From Chromatiales bacterium (GTDB lineage Bacteria; Pseudomonadota; Gammaproteobacteria; UBA6429; Thiohalophilaceae): a DNA stretch of 64,000 nt. Below, piece by piece: positions 24,923 to 33,704 of this stretch. The translations under genes were made by a program, and so were the position numbers. Each line of letters opens with the position of its first letter. Position 1 is the first letter of the stretch. Under the pieces are notes generated by a model. It was not told where the DNA came from. It was given only the letters and a program-made list of their open reading frames with translations, and did no database searches. Location of the stretch: positions 124,001 to 188,000 of the forward strand of contig JALVOC010000229.1 in the NCBI GenBank assembly GCA_027032075.1. The letters run 5' to 3'.

Positions 24923-25966
24923 ATGCGTCCAGCTCATCTTGCTTCTGTTCTTGACAAGGAATTCACCAGTGCCCGTGCGGGACATCATACACCGGTGATG
25001 ATTTGGGGCCCGCCGGGTGTCGGCAAGTCACAGATTATCTCCCAGGTGGCGGAAAAACATGATGTGCCGTTGATTGATATCCGGCTGTCGCAAATGGAGC
25101 CAAGTGATCTGCGGGGGATTCCGTTTCGCAACGGTGAAATGGTTGAGTGGGCGATCCCGGCAATGTTGCCGAATGCGGAACGGCATGGTGCGGAAGGGAT
25201 TCTATTTCTGGATGAAATCACCTCTGCTCCCCCGAGTGTATCTGCCGCCGCCTACCAGCTGATCCTCGATCGTTGTCTGGGGGAGTATCATATTCCGGAC
25301 GGTTGGGCTATTTTTGCCGCCGGTAACCGTCAGGGGGATCGGGGGGTGACCTACACCATGCCGGCGCCATTGGCCAACCGCTTTTCCCATTTCGAGTTTG
25401 AGGTCAATGTGGACGACTGGGTGGCCTGGGCGTATCGAAATGACATAGATGATCGCATTATTGCCTTTGTGCGTTTTCGTCCGGAACTGTTGTTTGAATT
25501 TGATCCGGCACACAATCCGGTGGCCTTTCCCTCGCCACGTTCCTGGGAATTTGCACATCGTGCCTTGCAGAAATTTGAACACAACAACGATCTGCGTTTA
25601 GGTGCGATGCAGGCTTGTGTCGGTCCGGCCGCCGGTATCGAACTCAACGCCTTTATCGCAAACCTCGATCAGTTACCGGATATCGATGCCATTCTTCGTG
25701 GTGAGAAAGTTCCGCCACCGAAAGAAATCGATCTTCAGTATGCCGTCGCCTCATCACTGGTCGGCCATGCTATCCGTGCCAGGAATACGGCCGAGGCCCG
25801 CACCATTCATGGTCATATTCTGGAGTATGCCGGTGTTTTCCCGCAGAAAGAGATGGGGGTGATGCTGGTAACCGATATGCACCGCGCCATTGGTGAGGAG
25901 CTTTTTTCGCTGCCGCAGTTCGCACAGTGGTCCAATGCTGTGGCGGATGTGATGTTGTATTCGTAA
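24923..25966 (+). CDS. MoxR-type AAA+ ATPase
   Basis: 347 aa. Walker A is GPPGVGKS (residues 29-36), Walker B ILFLDEI (93-99), sensor 1 AAGNRQGDRG and the arginine-finger region PLANRFSHFEFEV. MoxR-type ATPases work with VWA-domain proteins to remodel or insert cofactors into partner enzymes; CbbQ is a Rubisco-linked example. The next gene, 28 nt downstream, encodes just such a VWA protein, and DsrS follows, so the pair may act on Dsr or another redox enzyme (inference). Confidence 0.88.
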   Translation: MRPAHLASVLDKEFTSARAGHHTPVMIWGPPGVGKSQIISQVAEKHDVPLIDIRLSQMEPSDLRGIPFRNGEMVEWAIPAMLPNAERHGAEGILFLDEITSAPPSVSAAAYQLILDRCLGEYHIPDGWAIFAAGNRQGDRGVTYTMPAPLANRFSHFEFEVNVDDWVAWAYRNDIDDRIIAFVRFRPELLFEFDPAHNPVAFPSPRSWEFAHRALQKFEHNNDLRLGAMQACVGPAAGIELNAFIANLDQLPDIDAILRGEKVPPPKEIDLQYAVASSLVGHAIRARNTAEARTIHGHILEYAGVFPQKEMGVMLVTDMHRAIGEELFSLPQFAQWSNAVADVMLYS

Positions 25967-25994
25967 GTTTGTCATGATGTTGTGATTGTCCAAT

Positions 25995-27308
25995 ATGGAT
26001 TTCAATGATATCGAAACCAAACTCAGCGCGGCACGCACGCGGCTTATCATCGACAAACCTTTTCTCGGTGCCTTGGTATTGCGTTTGCCTATGGAAATGG
26101 CGGATCCCCAGTGGTGCAAGACCACGGCGACAGATGCAAAAACGTTTTATTTCAATGCAGAATATATTCAACAACTCAGCATCGAGGAAACCCAGTTTGT
26201 GCTGGCGCATGAGGCATTGCATTGTGCGCTTTCCCATTTTGCCAGGCGCCAGCACCGCATAAAACACCGTTGGGATCTTGCCTGTGACTTTGCGATTAAC
26301 CCGCTGTTGCTCAAGGATGGTTTGAAACCTCCGCCCAACGCACTCATTGAACGCAGTTACGAAGGCATGACGGCGGAGGAAATCTATCCGCTGCTCGATG
26401 AGTTTGAATCCAGGGAACCGATGGACCAGCATGTTTATGATGATGCGGATGCAGACAGCGACCAGCAGCAAAGCGAGCAGCCCTCAGAGGCGCATGCACC
26501 TGAACCGCAGGACGAAAAGAACGCTGGCAACAAGGGTGATACCCCCAAAGACAGTCAGCGGGGGCAAAACGGCAAGCAGGACAGCGAAAAGGAGCAGGCC
26601 AAGGGAAAACCCAAGGAAGGTGAGTCCAATCCTGCCCGGCAGGGTGCGCCCCAGCCCCCACCACTGGCACACAATGAACGGGAGGAACTGAATGTGCAGT
26701 GGAAGCAGCGTATGGCGGGTGCGGCACAACAGGCGATGCAGGCGGGAAAGCTGGATGGGGAGATGGCACGCATGGTGGATTTTTTGCTGCAACCGGAACT
26801 GCCGTGGCGCAGCCTGCTGGCCCGCTACATGATCTCTATCGCCCGTGATGATTACAGTTATACCCGTCCCTCGAGCCGTCGTGGTGATCCGGCCATTTAT
26901 CCCAGTCTGCGCAGCGCAATGGTGGACATTGTGATTGTGCTCGATACCAGCGGTTCCATTTCCGATGAGGAGATCCAGGAATTCATTTCCGAAGTGGATG
27001 CAGTCAAGGGGCAGCTGCGCGCCCGCATCACCCTGCACGCCTGTGATTCCGTGATGGCTGCCAACGGACCATGGTTGTATGAACCCTGGGAGGATTTTGC
27101 AAGGCCGGAAGATTTGCAAGGTGGCGGTGGCACTTCTTTTGTTCCCCCCTTTAGCTGGGTTGAGAGCATGGATCGTTATCCGGATCTGCTGGTCTATTTT
27201 ACCGATGCGGAAGGGGAGTTTCCCGAGGTTGCGCCAGGCTATCCGGTGATCTGGTTGGTCAAGGGGAGAAACCCGGTGCCGTGGGGACAGCGGATTCAAC
27301 TTAATTGA
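25995..27308 (+). CDS. HEXXH metallopeptidase-like plus VWA protein (DUF2201 type)
   Basis: 437 aa in three parts. The N-terminal domain has the zinc motif HEALH (residues 72-76) and the downstream Asp98 of LACDFAIN. A long charged, low-complexity linker (about 135-225) is rich in Gln, Glu and Lys. The C-terminal VWA-like domain has the metal-site motif DTSGS (317-321) and the later VYFTDAEGE. Such proteins occur with MoxR ATPases. ATG 25995 is taken instead of the in-frame TTG at 25986. It is 12 nt from dsrS, suggesting one operon. Confidence 0.87.
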   Translation: MDFNDIETKLSAARTRLIIDKPFLGALVLRLPMEMADPQWCKTTATDAKTFYFNAEYIQQLSIEETQFVLAHEALHCALSHFARRQHRIKHRWDLACDFAINPLLLKDGLKPPPNALIERSYEGMTAEEIYPLLDEFESREPMDQHVYDDADADSDQQQSEQPSEAHAPEPQDEKNAGNKGDTPKDSQRGQNGKQDSEKEQAKGKPKEGESNPARQGAPQPPPLAHNEREELNVQWKQRMAGAAQQAMQAGKLDGEMARMVDFLLQPELPWRSLLARYMISIARDDYSYTRPSSRRGDPAIYPSLRSAMVDIVIVLDTSGSISDEEIQEFISEVDAVKGQLRARITLHACDSVMAANGPWLYEPWEDFARPEDLQGGGGTSFVPPFSWVESMDRYPDLLVYFTDAEGEFPEVAPGYPVIWLVKGRNPVPWGQRIQLN

Positions 27309-27320
27309 ACAGCATCAAAA

Positions 27321-28445
27321 ATGGATCTGGCAAACGAAGACAGTCTGCGCCTCAACGTGCTCTTGCACCAGGATGTGCACGCCATCCGTATCGATGATTC
27401 GAAAATGGTCGTGCATGCCTTGTCACCCCAGGGCGAAGTCAGTGTAGCGTTAAACCCCAATTGCCGTGACGAGCAGTATGTGAAAAAGGTAAAGGAGATG
27501 ATTTCCTCCCATATCCTCGGTTCACCGGGAGGTTACCCGATCTTTCTAAGACGCTGGACCCGCATGGGGCAGGCGAGGGATGGCAGCCTGGAACGGTTAC
27601 TCAAGCTGGGCGAACCGGAAGCCGTGGTGGCCGTGGTGAATGCCGAAGGACTTACCGACGAGCTGGCGCGCCGTGCCTGGTGGGTCATGCCCGATGCCGC
27701 CAATGCACGTTGTATGCTTGCCCGGGAAAAAGTGGTAAAGGGGAAGATGGGGAAAGTGCTGGCGGAATTTCTGCTGGAATTTTTACCCTTTGAAGAGGAC
27801 CCCAGGGATCTGATTGAGTCAGTGCGGCTGGTATTGCAACCGGGCCTCATCGATGAGACTGAAAAAAACAGACTCTGGGCGAGGGGGCAACGCAAGAATG
27901 TGTTTTATGTCGGTTTTCTGAAAACACTTCCGGATGATTTACCGCTGCAATTACCGCCGCACCCGCAGTATGAATATTACCGGCAGAAACTGGCAGCCTT
28001 GCCTGCGCCGGGAAATGTCGTTGGTGGGCAACTCTTGCGTATTCTGAGTCCGGCGGGACAGGCGTTTGTCGAAACCGTGATGACCGTGATGAAAAAACCG
28101 GCAAATCAGGATGTTGTCATTGCATTGTTACAGGCGATTGAAAGTTATTTTTCCGGCATGCTGCCAGGTGCTGCCGGGCTTCAGGAGATGCATGATATTA
28201 TCGAGTATGCCAACCGTTGTTGTGCAGAGGAATCCCTTGAGGAATTTCAACAGGTGCTGAAAATTGTTCCGCAAGCCAAACCCATGCTTACTGCCATGTT
28301 AATTCTGTCGCGGGTGGGTGAGCATGTTGTCAATTCCATCTTCAGCCGCACCGATGCGGTTGGTACAGTGATGCGCCGCAAGCTGGAACCGGTTTCGCAG
28401 CCCCTGATGGAACAGCTTGCAATCCTGGGTGGTAAGCAGAAGTGA
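27321..28445 (+). CDS. dsrS: DsrS, conserved dsr-associated protein
   Basis: 374 aa, soluble. It matches DsrS as I know it from sulfur oxidisers: DSLRLNVLLHQDVHAIRIDD, VVHALSPQGEVSVALNPNCRDE, ILGSPGGYPIFLRRWTRMGQ. DsrS is normally the last gene of the dsr operon (after dsrR) and its molecular function is unknown. Here it is about 10 kb away, placed after the MoxR/VWA pair and overlapping the next gene by 4 nt. No redox motif or signal peptide is visible. Confidence 0.75.
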   Translation: MDLANEDSLRLNVLLHQDVHAIRIDDSKMVVHALSPQGEVSVALNPNCRDEQYVKKVKEMISSHILGSPGGYPIFLRRWTRMGQARDGSLERLLKLGEPEAVVAVVNAEGLTDELARRAWWVMPDAANARCMLAREKVVKGKMGKVLAEFLLEFLPFEEDPRDLIESVRLVLQPGLIDETEKNRLWARGQRKNVFYVGFLKTLPDDLPLQLPPHPQYEYYRQKLAALPAPGNVVGGQLLRILSPAGQAFVETVMTVMKKPANQDVVIALLQAIESYFSGMLPGAAGLQEMHDIIEYANRCCAEESLEEFQQVLKIVPQAKPMLTAMLILSRVGEHVVNSIFSRTDAVGTVMRRKLEPVSQPLMEQLAILGGKQK

Positions 28446-29002
28446 GCAGGGAAAATATCAAGCTGGTGGCTGTCTCGCTGCGCGTCAAGGTTGCCTCACA
28501 GGTGATCGAAGAACATTCCGTTGCCTCACCCTATATTGTCGGTGAGGAACTGGCACGGCAGATTGCGGCCTATGTGCAAAAGAACCATATTGGGTATTAT
28601 CCGGCGCTGGACTTTTTCCATGAGAGTAACGAAGTCGAAAAAGATCTGCTGGATGCCGTTGAAAGCATTTCCTGGCTGGTCAGCAGTTTGGTAAGGGATG
28701 AAATCCAGGTGCGTTTGCGCACGGTGTTTTCCGAGCTGCGTTTCGAGTCGATACAATGTGTTGCCTATACCTTGCCGACGGTTCGTCCTGGAACGCGTAA
28801 CGCCCTGCATGAACTGGCTTTGCACTATACGCCGGATCGCGTCAGGATTAACCTGGTTGCTGCGCCCAAGCCGGAACAGGAAAGTGATCCCGAGATTGCT
28901 ATCAGCCTGGCGAAAACCCAGATATGCCGTTGGCTCAAAGACCGTTTCAGCAGTTTTGAAGTCACCAGTATCAATTATCTTGATAAACCAACAACTTCCT
29001 GA
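28442..29002 (+). CDS. hypothetical protein downstream of DsrS, 186 aa
   Basis: 186 aa, GTG start overlapping the dsrS stop (GTGA). Soluble, mixed alpha/beta: MSRENIKLVAVSLRVKVASQ, FFHESNEVEKDLLDAVES, RNALHELALHYTPDRV. No known domain was recognised. Tight coupling to dsrS and to a downstream glutaredoxin suggests a shared role. Confidence 0.75.
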   Translation: MSRENIKLVAVSLRVKVASQVIEEHSVASPYIVGEELARQIAAYVQKNHIGYYPALDFFHESNEVEKDLLDAVESISWLVSSLVRDEIQVRLRTVFSELRFESIQCVAYTLPTVRPGTRNALHELALHYTPDRVRINLVAAPKPEQESDPEIAISLAKTQICRWLKDRFSSFEVTSINYLDKPTTS

Positions 29003-29019
29003 ATCAGAGGTAAACTCCC

Positions 29020-29274
29020 ATGCCTGAAGTTCTTATGTATTGCACTGACAGCTGTCCTTATTGCCGCCGGGCCGATCAATTATTGACGAAAAAGGGTGTC
29101 ACCGTCACCAAGATCAATATTGAAGGAAACCAGGCAAAATTAAAGGAGATGATCAAGCGAACCGGCCGCAATACCGTGCCCCAGATCTATATAGGCGACA
29201 GGCATATCGGTGGCTTTGATGATCTTGCTGAACTGGACGTCATGGATGAACTGGATGAATTACTGGCGGAGTAA
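29020..29274 (+). CDS. grxC: glutaredoxin 3
   Basis: 84 aa thioredoxin-fold protein with the dithiol active site CPYC (SCPYCRRA), the cis-Pro motif TVPQIYIGD and the glutathione-binding GGFDDL. It reduces disulfides or glutathionylated proteins in the cytoplasm with glutathione. It is the last gene of the apparent MoxR-VWA-dsrS operon, 17 nt after the 186-aa gene, with AGAGG upstream. Confidence 0.93.
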   Translation: MPEVLMYCTDSCPYCRRADQLLTKKGVTVTKINIEGNQAKLKEMIKRTGRNTVPQIYIGDRHIGGFDDLAELDVMDELDELLAE

Positions 29275-29393
29275 AAACAGCCCGATTTCATTTTTTTTGC
29301 AAATGAAAATTTACCGGATATAAGGAAAGCGGCCTTGTGTTTTTTCCCGGATTAGTATCATACTAAAACAACGCTGCAGAACAGTACCCAGGC

Positions 29394-29650
29394 AAAATAA
29401 GTGTTCCGAATACCAGTACACTTGGGAAACGGAGCATCAGAACCAGAGGTCTTTTACATGACCGTCAGCCGCAGGGCACGGATTGTTCCTGACAATCCTT
29501 ATGCATTTCCGCCATCCCTGGCGGTCAGATGCGGCTGTCGAACGTACAGGGAGGTATTTACAGCGTGTCATGTAAAAGACCTCTGGTTCTGATGCGAAAC
29601 CAGAATCTGCCAATAATTTTAAATGATCTGGTATTCGGAACGCCTGTTTA
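29394..29650. repeat. type A repeat element with expanded 29-104-29 module
   Basis: Terminal inverted repeats at 29394-29415 and 29629-29650. Arms 29434-29462 and 29567-29595 pair perfectly over 29 nt. The loop is 104 nt, twice the usual 52. The extra 52 nt carry two hairpins (GGATTGT/ACAATCC and CCGCC-ATCCCT-GGCGG) inside the usual loop. The module is inverted relative to the copy at 20602. A GTACAGGGAGGT site lies at 29544-29555 on the plus strand. A long minus-strand frame across it is spurious. Confidence 0.9.
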
Positions 29651-29739
29651 GTATGGTTTATTCGGCTGAGTCCGATTATACCGAATAATAAACCGGGTGC
29701 CGTCTCCGTAGGATTATTCAGGCTTGCCAGGGAAGTGCC

Positions 29740-32700
29740 ATGAGTGATGATGAGAAAACAGACGACGCACAACAGGATAAACGCACGATCTGTGGCATTT
29801 GTCCTGCTGGCTGCTGGGTGAAAGCCGGCCTGCATAACGGTCGTTTACAATCCCTTGCTGCTGACGATGGCCATCCTCTGGGGATGATCTGCCGGCGCGG
29901 TCAGCACGCCCCCGCGATTGTCTATTCTGAACATCGTCTGCGCTATCCGCAGAAGCGGGTTGGCGCCAAGGGAAATTTCGAGTTTGAGCGCATCAGCTGG
30001 GATGAGGCTTACGATCTTATTGTCGAACGTTTGCAGGCGATCAAGTCTGAAAGCGGTCCTGAGGCGGTGGCTGTCTATACCGGCCGTGGGGCGTTTGAGC
30101 TTTCCCTGTGTGATATTTTTCAGCCCAAGGGTGTGGCGGTATCCTCGGCCTCCAGCGTGTTATTTCCCTTTGGTTCACCCAATACCATGGGTGTGGGAGC
30201 GCTTTGTTACGTTTCCTATGCGATGATTGCGCCTCACGTTACCTTTGGCAGGATGCTGATCAACATGTTTTCGGACATGGAACACGCCGAATTGTTGCTC
30301 GTCTGGGGTACCAATCCGGCCACTGATTCACCTCCCATGGATATGCAGCGGCTGGAGCAGGCCCGCCGCCGCGGTGCGGATATTATCGTCATCGATCCGC
30401 GTCGTACGGAAACCGTGCAGCGTTGTGACGCCGAATGGATCCCGATCCGCCCCGGCACCGATGGCGCGCTGGCGCTGGGTATTATCCAGGTGATGCTGGA
30501 GGAAGAACTCTACGATGAGGACTTCGCTGAAAACTGGACACTGGGTTTCGATGATCTTGCGCGCTATGTGCAGCACTTTCCTCCGCAAGTGGTGGAGGAA
30601 ATCACCGGGGTAGACGCGGCGACGGTCGAAAAACTGGCGCGGCGCATCTGTAGCGCAAATGGCGCGGCGCCGGTCATGTACACCGGGCTGGAATATTCAA
30701 ACAGCGGATTGCAGGCGATCCGTGCCATCTTTACCTTGTGGGCGCTGGCCGGTCAACTGGATGTGCCCGGCGGGCTTGGATTGGCAATGCCGGATTCGCA
30801 CTTCCCGATCAACCGTGCGGATCTTGTCGAAAATCCCGACATAAAACGCGCCGCCGCCCGTGATCGTTTTCCCCTTTACAGCGAATACCGTGGTGAGTCC
30901 CATGCAAGCGGTCTGGTGGATGCCGTGTTGCAGCATAAGCCTTACCCCATCCGCGGCCTGCTGGTGCATGGCGCCTCGTTACTCACCTCCTGGCCGGAAA
31001 CCGCACGCTGGCGCGAGACACTGGCGAAACTCGACTTTCTGGTCTGTATCGATCGGCAGCTGACTGCCGATGCCGCCTATGCGGATATCGTGTTGCCGGC
31101 CACCACCATGTTTGAAATCGAATCCTATATGACCTATGGCCCCATCTTCCGCCTGCGGGAACGCCTGCTCGAACCGGTGGGTGAGGCACGCAACGATTAT
31201 CTGATCATGGCGGAACTCGCCAGGCGGCTGGGTTATGGCGATCGCTATCCGCAGTCGGAAGAGGAATTGTTGAAACATGTGCTCAAAGGTTCGGGTTATA
31301 CCCTGGAAGCGATCAGGGCACAGGGGGGGATGGTGAAGATCCCCACCCCGATGATGGAATACAAAAAATGGGAGAAAGGGGGGCTCAGAGCAGACGGTAA
31401 ACCCGGTTTCGAAACACCCTCGGGTAAATTTGAAATCGCCTCCACCCTCCTGGCGGACTATGGTTATGAACCATTGCCCAGATACACGGAGCCGGTGGAG
31501 GGGCCGCTGGCGCGGCCCGATCTGGCGGACACTTTTCCTCTGGTTTTCAACTCGGGTGCCCGGCCACAGACCGATTTTCGTTCCCAGCATCACGGTATCG
31601 AGGGATTAAACAGGCACCATCCGGAACCCGTGGTGGAATTGAACCGGCTGGATGCCGCGGCACGTGGTATTGAGACTGGTGATCGGGTTGAAGTGCATAC
31701 CTTGCGTGGCGCGGTTACGTTTCGTGCCCAGGTGAGTGAAGATATTGTGGCGGGTGCTGTCGAGGTCAACATGGGGGGAGGTGGACCTGTTGGCACGCCG
31801 GCCTGGCAAAATGCCAATGTCAATGAATTGACCGATCTGGCTAACTATGACGAAATTTCCGGCTTTCCGGTTTACAAGGCGCTGTTATGCGATGTGGTGA
31901 AAGTGAAAACAGCCGGGGAAAAATACCGGCAGAGGGAATCGCCCGGGATGACGGAGGTTCGCACACAGCGTGCGGCTGCACAAGGTGAACAACAAACGCG
32001 TACACGGCCGCGGCATATTTATCTGGACAATAACGCCACCACTCACATCCACCCCGATGTGCATGCCGCAATGCAGCCCTACTTGCAAAATGCGCACGGT
32101 AATCCCTCCAGTATTCACCGCTCGGGCAGAGAGGCGCGGGAAGGGATCGAGCGTGCCCGCCGGCAGGTGGCGCGGCTCATCAATGCCAAACCACGTCGTA
32201 TTATATTTACCGGTAGCGGGTCGGAAGCCGACAACCTGGCAATCAAAGGAGTGGTTTACCGCCAGCCGCTAAAAAGCGGTCACATCATCACCACCCGGGT
32301 GGAACATCCCGCAATACTCGGTCCCTGCCGCTTTCTCGAACGCCAGGGTTATCGTGTTACCTATCTGCCTGTCGACCGGCAGGGGAGGCTGGATCCGGCG
32401 GTCCTGGAAGAGGCGCTCAGCAGCGACACGCGCCTGGTGTCCGTGATGATGGCGAATAATGAGGTCGGCACGATATTCGCCATTAAACAATTGTGCAAGC
32501 TTGCCCACCAATATGGAGCGCTGTTTCATACCGATGCGGTCCAGGCTGTGGGCAAGATCCCAGTGGACGTGGCAGAACTCGATGTCGATCTGTTAAGCCT
32601 CTCCGGCCATAAATTTCACGGCCCCAAGGGTGTCGGTGCCTTGTACGTTCGCAAAGGGTTAAAGCTTGAACCTCTGGTGCATGGCGGCAAGCAGGAATAC

Positions 32701-33168
32701 GGTATCCGTGCGGGAACCGAGAATGTGGCTGCCATCGCAGGACTTGGCGCGGCGGCCGGGCGGGCGCTTGCACACCTTGATGAAATGAACGCTGTACGGG
32801 ATTTGCGTGATCGGCTACAGGCTGGGATTGAGCAACTCATTCCCGCTGCCCGCCTGAATGGACACGTCAGCGAACGTTTGCCTAACACACTGAACATGAC
32901 TTTGCCAGGACTGCGGGGTGAATCCCTGGTTGTCGCACTGGATCAAAAGGGGATCGCACTCTCTTCGGGGTCCGCGTGTAAATCCGGCTCTCCCGAACCG
33001 TCTCACGCCCTGCTCGCCATGGGTATCGGCAGCGATGATGCGCACTGCTCGATTCGCATGTCACTCTCCGGCGAGACAACGCAAAACGATATCGATAGTA
33101 CACTGTTCGCTCTGGGGAAAGTGCTGGAGGAAATGGAAACAACCGTTCGCTTTTTACCGTGTAAATGA
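29740..33168 (+). CDS. molybdopterin oxidoreductase fused to cysteine desulfurase
   Basis: 1142 aa in one frame. Residues 1 to about 735 are a DMSO-reductase-family enzyme: [4Fe-4S] ligands Cys18, 21, 25 (CGICPAGC) and Cys51, a probable Mo ligand Cys156 (GVGALCYVS), and bis-MGD-binding segments (LVWGTNPATDSPPM, VIDPRRTET). A 20-residue charged linker follows. Residues about 758-1142 are a full IscS/NifS-type desulfurase: YLDNNATT from 761, PLP Lys958 (SLSGHKFHGPKG) and catalytic Cys1080 (SSGSACKSG). No Tat signal is seen, so it is cytoplasmic. IscS-type enzymes provide the sulfur needed to activate formate dehydrogenase Mo cofactor (via FdhD), so the fusion may sulfurate its own cofactor (inference). 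RBS CAGGGAAG before ATG 29740. Confidence 0.92.
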   Translation: MSDDEKTDDAQQDKRTICGICPAGCWVKAGLHNGRLQSLAADDGHPLGMICRRGQHAPAIVYSEHRLRYPQKRVGAKGNFEFERISWDEAYDLIVERLQAIKSESGPEAVAVYTGRGAFELSLCDIFQPKGVAVSSASSVLFPFGSPNTMGVGALCYVSYAMIAPHVTFGRMLINMFSDMEHAELLLVWGTNPATDSPPMDMQRLEQARRRGADIIVIDPRRTETVQRCDAEWIPIRPGTDGALALGIIQVMLEEELYDEDFAENWTLGFDDLARYVQHFPPQVVEEITGVDAATVEKLARRICSANGAAPVMYTGLEYSNSGLQAIRAIFTLWALAGQLDVPGGLGLAMPDSHFPINRADLVENPDIKRAAARDRFPLYSEYRGESHASGLVDAVLQHKPYPIRGLLVHGASLLTSWPETARWRETLAKLDFLVCIDRQLTADAAYADIVLPATTMFEIESYMTYGPIFRLRERLLEPVGEARNDYLIMAELARRLGYGDRYPQSEEELLKHVLKGSGYTLEAIRAQGGMVKIPTPMMEYKKWEKGGLRADGKPGFETPSGKFEIASTLLADYGYEPLPRYTEPVEGPLARPDLADTFPLVFNSGARPQTDFRSQHHGIEGLNRHHPEPVVELNRLDAAARGIETGDRVEVHTLRGAVTFRAQVSEDIVAGAVEVNMGGGGPVGTPAWQNANVNELTDLANYDEISGFPVYKALLCDVVKVKTAGEKYRQRESPGMTEVRTQRAAAQGEQQTRTRPRHIYLDNNATTHIHPDVHAAMQPYLQNAHGNPSSIHRSGREAREGIERARRQVARLINAKPRRIIFTGSGSEADNLAIKGVVYRQPLKSGHIITTRVEHPAILGPCRFLERQGYRVTYLPVDRQGRLDPAVLEEALSSDTRLVSVMMANNEVGTIFAIKQLCKLAHQYGALFHTDAVQAVGKIPVDVAELDVDLLSLSGHKFHGPKGVGALYVRKGLKLEPLVHGGKQEYGIRAGTENVAAIAGLGAAAGRALAHLDEMNAVRDLRDRLQAGIEQLIPAARLNGHVSERLPNTLNMTLPGLRGESLVVALDQKGIALSSGSACKSGSPEPSHALLAMGIGSDDAHCSIRMSLSGETTQNDIDSTLFALGKVLEEMETTVRFLPCK

Positions 33169-33196
33169 ATACTTCTGCATCAGAAATTGATATAAA

Positions 33197-33402
33197 TAGC
33201 TGTGCGAAAAAGGTGTCCATTTAAAAAATTGGTAAGCCGTTTCTCCAGTAGCTGCTGGCAAGACTCTCGGCAGCAGGGATGCTGCCGTGAAGCTTACAGG
33301 GATGTATTTACAGCGTGTCTTGCCAGCAGCTACTGGAGAAACGGCCCCTCCATTTTATGGAAATCACTGTCATTTGAATTGGACACCTTTTTCGCACAGC
33401 TA
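33197..33402. repeat. type B repeat element with 29-52-29 hairpin module
   Basis: Perfect 23-bp terminal inverted repeats at 33197-33219 and 33380-33402 (core GTGCGAAAAAGGTGTCCA) unrelated to type A ends. The inner arms 33236-33264 and 33317-33345 pair perfectly over 29 nt and have a different sequence from the type A arms. The 52-nt loop matches the type A loop in reverse complement. On the plus strand it shows TTACAGGGATGT (33294-33305) and CGGCAGC-AGGGAT-GCTGCCG (33268-33287). Confidence 0.92.
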
Positions 33403-33596
33403 TCTATTTGGATGAGATGTTTCTTAAAAAGCGAGAGAAGAATCGTCTCTTTCAAATTTGATACGGGTGGACATGATAAGGAGTCTCTGAGCAATTACAG
33501 TATTATCATTCCGCATAATTAAAAATTACAGGCAAGGGCTTTGGCTCAGGCAGTATGCCTTGGGAACGTACCTGCGAATAAACCTTGGATAGAAAA
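33403..33596. other. intergenic stretch without gene
   Basis: Between the type B repeat and the egtD leader I see no convincing frame, hairpin or promoter. Confidence 0.4.
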
Positions 33597-33704
33597 ATGC
33601 ACGAATTTACAGAGGCGATATTGCCGCAAATCAATCCGCCGGGCGTCGTGGCGGAAGACCCCTTACCCACCCGGCAACGAATTCGGAAGGAGGTTGTGTT
33701 ATGA
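33597..33704 (+). CDS. possible leader ORF overlapping egtD, 35 aa
   Basis: ATG 33597 to TGA 33704 encodes 35 aa (MHEFTEAILPQINPPGVV and a basic end). Its stop overlaps the egtD start codon (TTATGA), a layout that would couple translation. Its own ribosome site is weak. It could be a remnant or chance. Confidence 0.3.
   Translation: MHEFTEAILPQINPPGVVAEDPLPTRQRIRKEVVL

Noticed and set aside
29437-29835. 132-codon minus-strand frame across the type A repeat
   Set aside because: It runs through inverted repeats and into the antisense of the fusion gene; no ribosome site or family.
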